Position numbers and translations under genes: made by a program
The notes under the pieces: generated by a model
Told to the model about the DNA's origin: nothing
Seen by the model: the letters and a program-made list of their open reading frames with translations, nothing else
Database searches by the model: none
Shown: positions 31,971-42,611 of the stretch, piece after piece
Position numbering within the stretch: position 1 is the stretch's first letter
Layout of the letters: every line of letters starts with the position of its first letter
Assembly (NCBI RefSeq): GCF_027595985.1
Contig: NC_073313.1
Location: 110,788,552-110,852,551, forward strand
Length of the DNA: 64,000 bases
DNA from: Sorex araneus
Lineage: Eukaryota > Chordata > Mammalia > Eulipotyphla > Soricidae
Reading direction: 5' to 3'

Positions 31971-33399
31971 TGGGTTTCTCTCTCTCAACCTTTCCTTTCC
32001 AGGCACAGCATGGCGATCACCGCTTTTGAGCACAAAATGGAGGTACCAGCCGGCTGCTGTGGGACACGCGGGAGATCCTGTGGGGCGGGGGGGTACTGGC
32101 CTTGTCCTCCGCCGAGACTGAAGCACAGCAGCCACATGTGCGTGGACTTCCTGCTGCTGCACGAGGATGATCCCAGAGGCCAACAAAACTACTGTGGACA
32201 CCAGCAGCTCGCAGAAATGCCTCTAGACTGTGAACTGAGCCACTGCCCCATGTGGCGCCAGGGGGGTTGGGTTTCTCTCTCCAGGCTTTTCCATCTCATG
32301 AGCACCACAAAAGGGAAGTAAAAGCTTGCAGTGATGCAATTTCTGGCAGAATTTTCCCTGGATTTTATACAGAAATCCAAAACCACGCACCCGCTGTTGT
32401 GGCCGCGCGACCTAATATCTCTTAATTGTCAGCAATGTGAAGTGGTTCCTTTTTAGCAGGTCTGACTTTGGGGGGGAAACACCAAACAATAATAGTGAGT
32501 TTTTTGTTGAAATATTGAAGGTAATCAAAGTAGCAGCCATGTCTCTAGACTGTGAACTAAGCCATAGCCGCACGCCAGCCGAGGAGAGGAAATATCCTTC
32601 TTTCTCGGTTTTTTCCCTTTTCGGAGAGAAGGGGTGTGACGTACGCCATATTATGAGGTCTCTTAAGCAGGTACAGACTTGGTGGCATGGGAAGGAGAAA
32701 AAAAATTATGTACTTGGAACAGCAGGACTCTTGGGCAGTCTTGGGCCGGGGCCGATACCGGCGCATGCTCCATGGAGATTTGACCCGGGTGACCACACTT
32801 TTGTGCGGCCGCTTTGCTACTGATTGATCAGGATCCGGAGGCCGACTAGACTACTTTTGGTCCCAGAAACTGCTTGCAGCCATGTCTCTAGACTGTGAAC
32901 TAAGCCATAGCCCCACACCGGCCGAGGAGGGGAAATATCCTTTTTTCTCTTTTTTTTTTTTTCCCTTTTCAGGGAGAAGCAGCTTGGCGTCCTCCATATT
33001 ATGAGGACTATTAAGCAGGCACGAACTTGGTGGCGCGGAAAGGAGAAAAAAAAGACTAATGTACTTGGAACAGCGGAACTTCATATCTCTTCATTCTTAG
33101 CAATGGAAAACTAATTATCAAATGCTTCCTTGGCAGTAGGCTGTCTTTTTTGGGGGGAGACTCCAACAACAATAGTGAGTTTTGTGTTGAAATATGGAAT
33201 GTAATTAAGGTAAAGAGAAAATGAAGTGAAATTTATTAGTTATGCAGTTGGAGGGGCAGGGGTGGGAGGTATACTGGGGGTTTTGTTGGTGGAATATGGG
33301 CATTGGTGAAGGGATGGGTGTTTGAGTATTGTATAACTGAGACATAAGCCTGAGAAATTTGTAACTTTCCACATGGTGATTCAATAAAATAAATAACTT
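31971..33399 (+). mobile_element. Family A composite retroelement, long copy (1429 bp)
   Basis: Order of blocks: 5' module ('ctctctcaacctttcctttc', 'gagcacaaaatggagg'); 'tctagactgtgaactgagcc' near 32224; 'cagaaatccaaaaccacgca' and 'gttgtggccgcgcgacct'; 'aacaataatagtgag'; two tandem copies of a 343-bp module beginning 'gcagccatgtctctagactg' (32533 and 32876); 'ttcattcttagcaatggaaa'; and an L1-like tail ('ttggtggaatatgggcattg', 'gtgattcaataaaataaata'). The 5' insertion joint TTTTTT/AA (complement strand) is L1-endonuclease-like. The 171-residue frame at 31806-32321 starts outside the element and is not conserved in other copies. Confidence 0.8.
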
Positions 33400-33414
33400 A
33401 AAAACTTTCCTTAT
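33400..33414. repeat. Target-site duplication, right copy
   Basis: 'aaaaactttccttat', partner of 31955-31970. Confidence 0.75.
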
Positions 33415-33539
33415 CATATTCTGAAAGCATCTGGTTTTCCCTCTTTGGACAACTTGCTTGATGATTATGAATCTTGTTGCAGAGAATGTCCCTCATTACC
33501 TCATTCCAACATAATTTCCTTCATCAGCTAAAACTTTAT

Positions 33540-33721
33540 TTATTTATTTATTTTTGCTTTTTGGGTCACACCCAGTGATACTCAAGGGATACTCTTGGCT
33601 CTGCACTCAGGAATCACTCCTGGCGGCGCTCGGGTGACCATATGTGATGCTGGGAATCCAACCTGGGTTGGCTGCGTGCAAGAGCAAACGCCCTACCCAC
33701 AGTGCTATCGTTCCCGCCCCT
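33540..33721 (-). mobile_element. Type-1 SINE with 17-bp target duplication
   Basis: Complete minus-strand copy with a (TTTA)n tail complement. The flanks 'atcagctaaaactttat' at 33523-33539 and 33722-33738 are identical, so both ends are exact. Confidence 0.92.
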
Positions 33722-33739
33722 ATCAGCTAAAACTTTATG

Positions 33740-34008
33740 TTACCACTCTGCAGAAGCCAAAATTCCCTTTTCCCAGAGACCAGACCTGTATGTCTTGGTT
33801 CAAGTCCACAATGCAAGAAACCACTGTTTGTAATACACCAGCAATGTAACTAAATGAAGGCAGAAACTACTCTGAAACTGGGCTAATTAGAGACCTGAGT
33901 AATTTAAAACTTGCATTTCAATGGTTACCTCAGCTTTGGAAATTGCAATGCTACAGACACAAAAGCATGCCAAATGGGTAATTAATTCCCATTTTTTCCC
34001 GAAAACTA
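33740..34008. other. Unassigned DNA
   Basis: No feature recognised. Confidence 0.4.
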
Positions 34009-34128
34009 ATGTCTATCACTGTCACTGTCATCCTGTTGCCCATCGATTTGCTCAAGCAGGCACCAGTAATGTCTCCATTGTGAGACTTGCTGTTACTGTT
34101 TTTGGCATGTCTAATACACCACAGGTAG
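34009..34128 (-). mobile_element. Type-2 SINE, 3' part only
   Basis: The plus strand reads 'tatcactgtcactgtcatcc', 'gcccatcgatttgctcaagc', 'cttgctgttactgtttttgg'. This is the complement of the type-2 body and its 'gacagtgacagtgata' end. The tRNA head is missing. Confidence 0.75.
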
Positions 34129-34202
34129 TATTCTATTAAAATGAATAAACTAATAGGGATGACATGGCTATTTCTTTTATATTGAATACATGCACATTCC
34201 TT

Positions 34203-34514
34203 TTTTATTGAGATAGCATTGGTTTACATTATTGCATGGATTTTTTTGTCACACCGGCAATATGTAGGGGTTGCTCCTGGCTATGCACTCAGAAATTACT
34301 CCTGGCTGTGCTGAGGGGACCATATGGGATGCTGGGAATTGAATCTGGGTTGGCTGCATGCAAAGCAAACAGCCTACCCGCTGTGCTATTGCTCCAGTGC
34401 CATCATTGCATGTTTTGAGAATGCCTTCACACACTCTTCAAAGGTATGTTGTCACAATGTGCCTTCTACAAGGCTGCTGTCATCTTTCCACCACCACATA
34501 TTAGACTCTTTCCA
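34203..34514 (-). mobile_element. Old L1 fragment, split by a SINE
   Basis: Inverted counterpart of 36467-36598: 'gagatagcattggttt', 'ttttgagaatgccttcacac' and 'aaaggtatgttgtcacaatg' match that region in reverse complement. Confidence 0.65.
34240..34400 (-). mobile_element. Type-1 SINE nested in old L1
   Basis: Minus-strand copy with 'gcaatagcacagcgggtagg', box B variant 'gattcaattccc' and the body. The flanks 'cattattgcatg' and 'catcattgcatg' look like a target duplication with one mismatch. Confidence 0.82.
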
Positions 34515-34851
34515 TTAAAGTGTAAACACCAAGTAAAGGATGTTGGGAGGACCCATTTGGGTTGAAAGATGTGTGCCAAAAGTAGACTATAGACCGAACA
34601 TGATGGTCGCTCAATACCTCTATTGACATACCACAACACCCAAAAGGAGAGAGAGAGCGAAAGGGAGCGTCCAGCCACAGAGGCAGGGCAGGGTGGAAGA
34701 GACAGGGTGGGGGTGGTAGGAGGGATGCTGGGACCATTGGTGGTAGAAAATGGGCACTGGTGGAGGGATCGGTATTCAATCATTGTATGACTGAAACACA
34801 AGCATGAAAGTCTGTAAGCCTGTAACTATATCTCATGGTGAGTCACTAATA

Positions 34852-34882
<31 letters not shown>
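34515..34882 (+). mobile_element. L1 3' UTR fragment with (ATAA)n tail
   Basis: 'agtagactatagaccgaaca', 'acaacacccaaaaggagaga', a G-rich tract, 'ggtggtagaaaatgggcact' and 'atctcatggtgagtcactaa', then a (TAAA)n tail to 34882. Close to young L1 3' UTRs. Confidence 0.85.
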
Positions 34883-35250
34883 GATAAAATGTGCCCACTA
34901 TAGCCTCCAACTCTGGAAATCCTGTCCAAATCCAAAGTTTGGTTTTGGACTGGTTCATCTAATTCATTATCATTGTTTCTTTATGTCTCATGAATGAGTG
35001 GGATCATTTGATATGTGTGGTTCTCCTTCTGCCTTATTTCACTTAGGGTTACATCCTTTAATCCATGTTTAACCAAAATGAATGATTTTTTTGTAACTAA
35101 GCATTATTCCATTGTGTATATATACGTCTTTATCCACTCATATCTTGTTGAGACTTGGGCTCTTTCCAGAACTAGACTACTGTAATTAGCATTACAATGA
35201 GTATATGAATAATAAGGATTTTAAGAATAAACATTTTAATGTCTGTGGTG
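34883..35250 (-). mobile_element. Old L1 fragment, continuation
   Basis: 'gtgcccactatagcctccaa', 'tgtccaaatccaaagtttgg', 'cttatttcacttagggttac' and 'ttgtgtatatatacgtcttt' are the reverse complement of 36180-36460. Confidence 0.7.
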
Positions 35251-35529
35251 GTCCTCCTCACCATGATGGCCTACTTGTAAACATGACCAATGAAGTAACA
35301 TCCAAAGGGCATGGACATGGTTGAACTAATATATTATAAGGAGTACCACTTACTGAACAATCACAAACTGGATCAGACTTCAGATGTCTGTCATTTTAAA
35401 CTTAAATTGTAGCACCCAAAAATATTTAAGAACAACCATAAAACAAAATATTTCACCTGCTTTTGAAGATAAGTACAGAAGTCTGGCAAATCACTGAGAT
35501 CAAATGAACCCTCAAGCCTCATCAATGAG
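35251..35529. other. Unassigned, probably old L1
   Basis: A-rich DNA between two L1 parts. No diagnostic motif. Confidence 0.35.
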
Positions 35530-36112
35530 TAAACCAAATCAGTGCTTCATGTAACAACCACGGAAATAAACCAATAATTGGAAGAAAAATTTAACCAACT
35601 TAAAGATGAACTTATCACCTTTCAAAGAGTCTGCACAAATGCAATAGCAAACTAAACCAAGAGAATTCAGCATGCAGAGGATGCATGAGTGATATTAAAG
35701 ACAAAATACCAATTACCAAATACCATTACCCATGACTAAGTGAAAAAAGAAAAGTAAATGAATGAAAGAGAATGTAAAATTTTTGATAGATAATAGCAAG
35801 ATAAATAATCTACAAATCATAGTAATACTAGAAGTGGGAAAATGTAAATGGTAAGAGCAGCTGGTTAAAGAAATAATAACTGAGAACTTTTCTGATATCT
35901 TAAGAAAGGCTCCTGCACATTTTCAAGAGGCTCAAAGGATAGGAAACAAAATGGACTCAAACAAAAGTACACCAAGACACATAGTAATCAAAATTGTAAA
36001 ATCAAAATCAAAACACAGACACAGACTACATATAGCAGCAAGAGAAAAGAAAGTCCTCATATGTATATATCCAAGGAATATTAAATCACTGTTTTGAAAA
36101 GATGTATGCATT
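35530..36112 (+). pseudogene. Old L1 ORF1 remnant (L1 or HAL1-like)
   Basis: 'tttaaccaacttaaagatga', 'aagaggctcaaaggatagga', 'gtacaccaagacacatagta', 'atagcagcaagagaaaagaa' follow the ORF1 nucleotide consensus of old mammalian L1s (coiled coil through RRM). It joins a terminal L1 segment directly at 36113 with no ORF2 body in between, as in HAL1 elements or after an internal deletion. No open frame remains. Confidence 0.55.
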
Positions 36113-36165
36113 CCAGATCTAAACTACTGTAAATCCCAATGCTATTTACAGTAGTTTAGATCTGG
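36113..36165. repeat. Perfect 22-bp hairpin
   Basis: Arms 36113-36134 and 36144-36165 are exact reverse complements (outer ends 'ccagatctaa' and 'ttagatctgg') around the 9-bp loop 'cccaatgct'. It sits at the joint between old ORF1 sequence and the L1 3' segment. Confidence 0.92.
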
Positions 36166-36598
36166 GAAAAATCCAAGTACTCAACAGCATATGAGTGAAT
36201 AAATATGTGGTTTATATATACACAATGGAATAATGTTAAGTTTCAAGAAAATAATGAAATCTTACCTTTTGGTTAAAAATAGATTAAAGGATATGACCCT
36301 AAGTGAAATAAGGCAGAAGAGATAGACACATACCAAATGATCCCAATCATTCATGAGACATAAAGGAAAAATGCGAAGGAATTAGATGAACCTGTCCAAA
36401 ATCAAACTTTGGATTTGGACAGCAGAAACTTTCCTGCCAGATATGGAGGACATAGTGGGCACATATGATGAAAAGAGTCAAATATATGGTGGTAGAACAA
36501 TAACAGCAGTCATAACACATTGTGACAACATACCTTTGAAGAGGTGTGAAGAGGCATTCTCAAAACCAAACTAATGCTATCTCAACAAAAATATAAAT
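36166..36598 (+). mobile_element. Old L1 ORF2 end/3' UTR fragment
   Basis: 'atatatacacaatggaataa', 'gaccctaagtgaaataagg', 'aacatacctttgaagaggtg' and 'ctaatgctatctcaacaaaa'. Inverted partner of 34203-35250. Confidence 0.7.
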
Positions 36599-36641
36599 AG
36601 TTGATTGTGGGTTGAATCACCTTCCATCTCTCACCCAGCCC

Positions 36642-36654
36642 AAAGAATTCCAAG
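36642..36654. repeat. Target-site duplication, left copy
   Basis: 'aaagaattccaag' is repeated at 37242-37254. Confidence 0.85.
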
Positions 36655-37241
36655 AAATTTGCTTATAAATGGATAGACACGAAGAGTATCATGCTAAGTG
36701 AAATGAGTCAGAAAGAGAGGGACAGACATAGAAGGACTGCACTCATTTGTGGAGTATAAAATAACATTACATGAAGCTGACACACAAGGACAGTACATAT
36801 AAGGGCCAGGAGGATTGCCCCATAGCTGGAAGCCTGCTTCATGAGTGGAGGGGAGAAGGCAGATGGAATAGAGAAGGGATCACTAAGAAAATGATGGCTG
36901 GAGGAATCAGTCGGTATGGGAGATGTGTGTCGAAAGTAGATAATGGACCAAACATGATGACCTCTCAGAGTCTGTGTTGCATGCCATAATTCCCAAAAGT
37001 AGAGAGAGAATATGGGGAATATTGTCTGCCATGGAGGCAGGGTGAGGGCTAGAAGCGGGGGGGGGGGTATACCAGGGATATAGGTGGTGGGGAATGTGCA
37101 CCAGTGGAGGGATGGGTGTTTGATCATTGTGTGATTGTAACCCAAACATGAAAGCTTATGACCATCTCATTGTGATTCAGTAAACTTTTAAAAATAAGTA
37201 AATAATTTTTTAAAAAAGAATGAACATTATATAGAGAAAAA
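36655..37241 (+). mobile_element. 5'-truncated L1 (ORF2 tip and 3' UTR)
   Basis: Starts at 'agagtatcatgctaagtgaa' close to the ORF2 end, passes 'cactcatttgtggagtataa' and the full 3' UTR with a G-run of ten at about 37061, and ends 'gtgattcagtaaac' plus A-rich tail. 13-bp perfect target duplication. It belongs to a different subfamily from L1-A ('atataggtggtggggaatgt'). Confidence 0.9.
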
Positions 37242-37254
37242 AAAGAATTCCAAG
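37242..37254. repeat. Target-site duplication, right copy
   Basis: 'aaagaattccaag', identical to 36642-36654. Confidence 0.85.
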
Positions 37255-37662
37255 CGTCAAAAAGAACATAGGTAGGCAATTTTATGCACAGGCAAGGAGC
37301 ATAAGTGATATCCAGACAGAGAATAAATTAGTTTCTGAGGTCATTACACTCATTCAGCCCTCAACCTGACTCATGAGACTTTTCTTCCTTTCTGCTCAGT
37401 AGCAGATAGAGGTTAAGACTAAAATTCCAAAAACTTAATCCATGTCACAAGGGAAAAACGCTTTAAAGGAATGAACCAAGTACAGGCAGGGAAGAATTTA
37501 AATTCAAGTTTAAATTTAAAAAGGGACTATGTTCATTTTTTATTTCAGTTCTTCAGGTAGAATTTCATAACTGGAGAAAAATATCACATTTTAAATATTT
37601 ATTTTGAAAAAGTAAGGTAGTCTTAACTTATATGAGGTAATAGTTCCTTAAAATGAATATCT
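37255..37662. other. Unassigned AT-rich DNA
   Basis: No feature recognised. Confidence 0.4.
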
Positions 37663-37832
37663 TGGGACTGGAGCACTAGTACAGCAGGGAGGGCATTTGC
37701 CTTGCAAGTGTCCAACCCAGGTTCGGTCCCCGGCATCCCACATGTTCCCCCAGCACCACCAGGAGTAATTCCTGTGTGCAGAGCCAGGAGTAACCACTGC
37801 ATATCAGTGGATGTGACCCAAAAAGGAAAAAA
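37663..37832 (+). mobile_element. Type-1 SINE
   Basis: 'gactggagcactagtacagc', box B 'ggttcggtccc', body 'ggagtaattcctgtgtgcag' and end 'gatgtgacccaaaaagg' with A-tail. Confidence 0.85.
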
Positions 37833-37984
37833 AGTTAAAATTATTATCTTTTTCTCATATTTTTCCCCTGAGAGGATTCAAGACAGTTTGCTTGAATTTT
37901 AAAAGAACACTTCGTTCGCCCCACTTGAGTGACCAATTAAGACATAAGTCGAATTGGCAAAGGAAGTAGGGGACATTAAATGGA

Positions 37985-38377
37985 TCTTTTAAATTTTAAG
38001 TGTTATTTTACTCAATTTTACAAGTTGATAATAGTGTCAATAGTAGGATCTCATGCATACAAAATTCCAACACCACACTTTTTATCAGTGTGTCTGATTC
38101 CCTCGACCATTGTCCCTAGACACCCCCTCTGCGACCATCCCTCTCCTTAACTATCGCCTCTACTTCGTCCAAATCTCTCAACCAAAGTAAGCTCTATTCC
38201 ATACACCACTTCTCAAGTCTGTTATTTTGTACATTTTTTATTCCCTTACTGTGCTTCATTATATCATTCATATGAGAGAGCTTATTCCTTATCTGTCTCT
38301 CTCTGGCTGAGTTCACAGAACACAATGCCCTCCAGTTTCTTCCATGTGGTAGCAGGTTGCATGATTTCATAATTTTT
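37985..38377 (-). mobile_element. Old L1, 3' UTR side, left part
   Basis: The complement of a diverged L1 3' UTR and ORF2 tip: 'ttccaacaccacactttt', 'gctgagttcacagaac', 'ttcttccatgtggtagcagg'. Interrupted by a SINE and resumed at 38537. Confidence 0.65.
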
Positions 38378-38536
38378 GGGGGGTCACACCCAGTGATGCT
38401 CAGGGGTTACTCCTAGCTTTGCACTCAGGATTTACTCCTGGTATGCTTGGGGGACCATATGGGATGCCGGGGATCGAACCCGGGTCGGCCGCGTGCAAGG
38501 CAAACGCCCTACCGGCTGTGCTATAGCTCTGGCCCC
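38378..38536 (-). mobile_element. Type-1 SINE with 15-bp target duplication
   Basis: Minus-strand copy with perfect box B (GGGTTCGATCCC) and head. The flanks 'gatttcataattttt' at 38363-38377 and 38537-38551 are identical. Confidence 0.92.
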
Positions 38537-38885
38537 GATTTCATAATTTTTAAAGCCAAGTAGTAATCCTTTGTGTATATACAGCAGCTTTTTTTGTCCA
38601 GTCATCTGTTCTTGAACACTTGGGTCTTTCCAGATTATGGTTATTGTGAATAGTGCTGCACTGAATATTGGAGTGAAAACTTCTTTTATGAATATAATTT
38701 TTGGGGCCCTTGGAATAGATAACTGGATGTGGTATTGCTGAGTCATATGGAAACTCGATTCTCAGTTTCTGGAGAAGTACCCAAATTGCTTTCCAAAAAG
38801 TTGAAACACTCAATATTCCACCAGCAACGTTCCACCAGCAATATATAAGGGTTCCTTTTACCTCATATCTATGCCAATACTAAGA
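38537..38885 (-). mobile_element. Old L1 ORF2 C-terminal part
   Basis: 'tttgtccagtcatctgttct', 'tgtgaatagtgctgcactga', 'tggtattgctgagtcatatg' is complementary L1 ORF2 sequence. The minus-strand frame at 38550-38813 still shows an L1-like 'FPYDSAIP' and 'SRTDDW', but it is broken. Confidence 0.8.
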
Positions 38886-39194
38886 TGTATCTTTTTAATT
38901 ATCCCCTTTTCCTCAACTAGCTCTCTGGGATGGGAAAAATCCACTTCTTCGAAGTGAATTTAGGAAAACCGGGACATGGAGCAGAGCAAAGTTTAGACTT
39001 TCTGGGAAGCAAGATGCAAGGAAAGGGAATTGTATCACCAGATTCTAGGAACAGTTAGTGATATAATATTGTCTCTTTGTCTCTCTTATCTCCGAGGTTC
39101 ATAATCTGCCCAGACTCCATGTCCCAGCCTGCTTATTTGACCGACACATCTTTAAGTTTGGTCCTTATGGTTTGGATCTCCTGCTTTCAATATT
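38886..39194. other. Unassigned DNA
   Basis: Nothing recognised. Confidence 0.4.
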
Positions 39195-39367
39195 TTTGTG
39201 ACTTTTTATTGAAGCACTGTGAGACCATTACAAAGATGTTCATAATTGGATTTCATTCACACAGTATTCCAACACCCATCCCTCCACCAGTGTACATTTC
39301 CCAGCACCAGTGTCCCCAGGGTCTCTCCCATCACCACCACACCCCCGTCTGTCTCTATAGCTGACGC
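39195..39367 (-). mobile_element. L1 3' UTR fragment
   Basis: 'tttttattgaagcactgtga', 'acacccatccctccaccagt', 'cagcaccagtgtccccaggg' is the complement of an L1 3' UTR of an older type. Confidence 0.7.
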
Positions 39368-39382
39368 TTTCTCTCTCTCTAT

Positions 39383-39450
<68 letters not shown>
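39368..39450. repeat. (TC)n/(TCTA)n microsatellite
   Basis: A short TC run followed by about 13 uninterrupted TCTA (GATA on the other strand) units. It grew next to the L1 C-rich tract. Confidence 0.95.
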
Positions 39451-39761
39451 CTGTGTGGTTTGTATATATAGCTATACCAGTTCTCTACACCCTAGGCCCT
39501 TGACTCCTGCCCCCCAGATGCTTCCCTTCTTGTTGCACTCTAGATTTCTTTCCCTCTCTTTTTTCCTTCCTATATAATTGCCATCCTTTATGTAGAGTGA
39601 AAAACTGTCATCATCCTTTTCCCAGTATGCAATACAGAATGAGGCATATGGTAGGGTACACAATAGATGTGTCATGTTAGTTACTAAATGAATAAATGAC
39701 ATGAATGTAATATGTGCCTGAATTTTCTTGCCCACATAAAATTGGCATAAGAACCCTTACC
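39451..39761. other. Unassigned DNA
   Basis: No feature recognised. Confidence 0.4.
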
Positions 39762-39939
39762 TAGGGGCTCGAGCAATAGCACAGTGGGTAGGGCTTTTGC
39801 CTTGCGTGCGGCTAACCCGGGTTTGATGCCCAGCATCCCATATGGTCCCCCGAGCACCACCAGGAGTGATTCCTGAGTGTATGAGCCATGAGTAACCCCT
39901 GTGCATCACTGGGGGTGACCCAAAAATCCTCCCCCCAAA
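39762..39939 (+). mobile_element. Type-1 SINE
   Basis: Head 'gcaatagcacagtgggtagg', box B 'gggtttgatgccc' (mutated), body and 'ggggtgacccaaaaatcc' tail. 'aagaaccctta' flanks it (39749 and 39942), a plausible target duplication. Confidence 0.88.
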
Positions 39940-39957
39940 AAAGAACCCTTACTCCTC

Positions 39958-40134
39958 ATGGAGCCAGAGCTATAGAACAGCAACCAGGTCTTGAATATGG
40001 CCAACCTGGTTTCAATTCTCAATATCTCATATGGCCCTCAAAGCACTGCTAGGAGTAATTCTTACATGTAGAGCCAGGAATAATCACTGAGTATCATTGG
40101 GTGTGACCCAAAAACAAAACAAAACAAAACAAAA
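39958..40134 (+). mobile_element. Type-1 SINE, older
   Basis: 'gagctatagaacagcaacca', box B 'ggtttcaattctc' and end 'gggtgtgacccaaaaac' with an (AAAAC)n tail. More diverged than its left neighbour. Confidence 0.8.
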
Positions 40135-40135
40135 G

Positions 40136-41150
40136 AACCGTATTTCTCTTGAAATAGCATATAATTAATGAGACCAGGCTTTGTCATTTTAGTATTTTAA
40201 TCATTCAATAGATGAATTGGCCTTTTGAGTAACAGTCCCTCCATATTTCCTAAAGATGAAGTTATGGAACAATAGAAAGTTATCTTAAATTAATTGGGAG
40301 GAAAATTCAATCCCCAGAAAACATTGAATTGTCCTACACCATCCCTCAGCCTTGAGCACAAATGGGATAGATCCATGCCTAAAATGCACAAACTCTAGAT
40401 GGTATCAAGGCTGTGTTAGTTCACATCTGTCTTAGAGGCGAGGGAAAACATTTGATGAACAATATTTGAAACAAATACAGGAACTTATATCATGGTAGAA
40501 GGGAAAACAGCAACTGGAAAGCTTAGTCAATAGAAATAAACTCTGATAGAAATTTCAGTGACAGCCAGCAGGAATATCCTTGTCATCATAACTGAATTTT
40601 TGTTTATTGAATGTACAACAAATATTAGTTTCTGCTCAGAGTATTTGATGAATACCATTTCTGTGTTTACAAATGATAAGAGAACATTGTGGCTATATTT
40701 TAGTGACACTCACAGGTAGTACACAAAATTGAAGTTTGACAAACATCCTAAAAATGAATAAGGAAGATAAAATGCAAGCAACATTGATTAGTGTTCTATC
40801 CCTCTACTGGGAATCACCTTCCTGACAAGTTTCTTCAAAACTAAAAAGTCATAAAGTCAGAATGGGGGAAGTAACAACTCTGGTATGGTTCCAATAAAGA
40901 AAGAAATTCCAAATTTTGGGCTAAGGCAATAAGTGCCAAGTGGGGTGCCATATGAGTAGTGTTGTGGGGACCATCCCTACCCATTTTTTAAACCCTCTCT
41001 GCACAAATACTCTTACACAGACTTTAAGAAGGGGTAGAAAGTAACTAAAAAACTCTATAGTGTCTTTTGATTGTGAAATTACTTTTAAAAAGAGAGTTTT
41101 CCTTGTTTTTCAGAGTTAGCTGCTAGCGGGTACTCAGTAACTAGGAAAAT
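40136..41150. other. Repeat-poor DNA downstream of the LHFPL1-like exon
   Basis: No gene or clear repeat recognised. Distal 3' UTR or flanking sequence of the minus-strand gene could extend here. Confidence 0.4.
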
Positions 41151-41173
41151 ATTTGATAGAATATTATTCTAGA

Positions 41174-41179
41174 TTTATT
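41174..41179 (-). promoter_or_regulatory. Candidate polyadenylation signal
   Basis: AATAAA on the minus strand, about 180 bp after the stop codon of the LHFPL1-like exon and the nearest hexamer noticed. It would give a short 3' UTR of about 200 nt; use of a more distal signal cannot be excluded. Confidence 0.35.
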
Positions 41180-41359
41180 TTAAAGACTTCTGACAAGTTG
41201 GATTCAGGAAAACTAGCAATAAATTCCTGGCGAGTTGAAAACCATGCAGATATTAAGTTACACGACTTGCAGGTGAGTAGCAACTGGCCTAGTCCTTAGG
41301 AACTCATTTTAGAATTGTCTTGCCTCGACCTATCCACTTTCTTAATCCTCTGCCAAAGT

Positions 41360-41803
<444 letters not shown>

Positions 41804-41883
41804 TCAAAATTATGCTAGGTTCATTGGACATGCATATTTTTGCAATACAATAACTCTATGTATGGTAACTGTACATTTGGAGT

Positions 41884-42040
41884 TTACCCACAAATGCAGT
41901 GGTGCTCAGACCTTATTTCTGGCTCTGTACTCAGGAATTACTTTTGATCACCATCAGGGGATTATGTGGTGCCAGGGATTGATCCAGGGTCAATAGCATA
42001 CAAGTATGTACTTTACCCTGTTGACTGTCTCTCCAGCCCT
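41884..42040 (-). mobile_element. Type-1 SINE, decayed
   Basis: Minus-strand copy: 'ggctggagagacagtcaaca', 'gaccctggatcaatccc' (box B remnant), 'ctgagtacagagccagaaat'. It lies in the presumed intron upstream of the LHFPL1-like exon. Confidence 0.7.
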
Positions 42041-42041
42041 G

Positions 42042-42611
42042 ACAATTATTCTTATTATCTCTATTGTATGCAAATGAGGGACCAATACACAGGATAAACT
42101 AATTGTGCAAAATTATACCTGGAAATCAGTACAGTCTGGCTATTATCCTGGTTAATCTGGACTCTAGAGCTCCACAGTTTTAACCACACAGTTACAGTAC
42201 AATGCAGGTACTGCTTGCAAAGAAAGGCATCTTTCATCATCAAGAGATTTGACCGAAAAAAAAATCTCTTATCTCTTACTAAATGTCTCTATTTAACATA
42301 GCCTTTCAAAAATTAGCTGGGAACTATGCATTGTAACCAAAGCCAATTTATAAGGAATTGTTCAAATTTAAATGGGAATGTGAAGGACTAGCTGCTCCAA
42401 AACATCTCCTCAATTCCTGCCATGTTATCAGTGTTAGACTCCTTCCTTTGAGGTATTTTTTTTTTCAGAAATCCCTCAGAAAATGTTAGTTCCCACAAAG
42501 GACAGCTATTATTATACAAGTAATTAAAGTCTCAACTAATTACTAAATGTGGACTCCTGAATTGGGTTATATGCCAAATCATACAAAATTATAGGGGAGC
42601 CAAGGAAAATT
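42042..42611. other. Presumed intron, no feature seen
   Basis: No repeat or exon recognised. Confidence 0.4.

Noticed and set aside
31806-32321. 171-residue plus-strand open frame
   Set aside because: Starts in flanking DNA and runs into a family A element; the frame is not kept in the other copies. Translated repeat, not a gene.
36386-36574. 62-residue frame
   Set aside because: Lies wholly in old L1 sequence.
39368-39450. CRISPR-like regular repeat
   Set aside because: Plain TCTA microsatellite with no spacers; host is a mammal.
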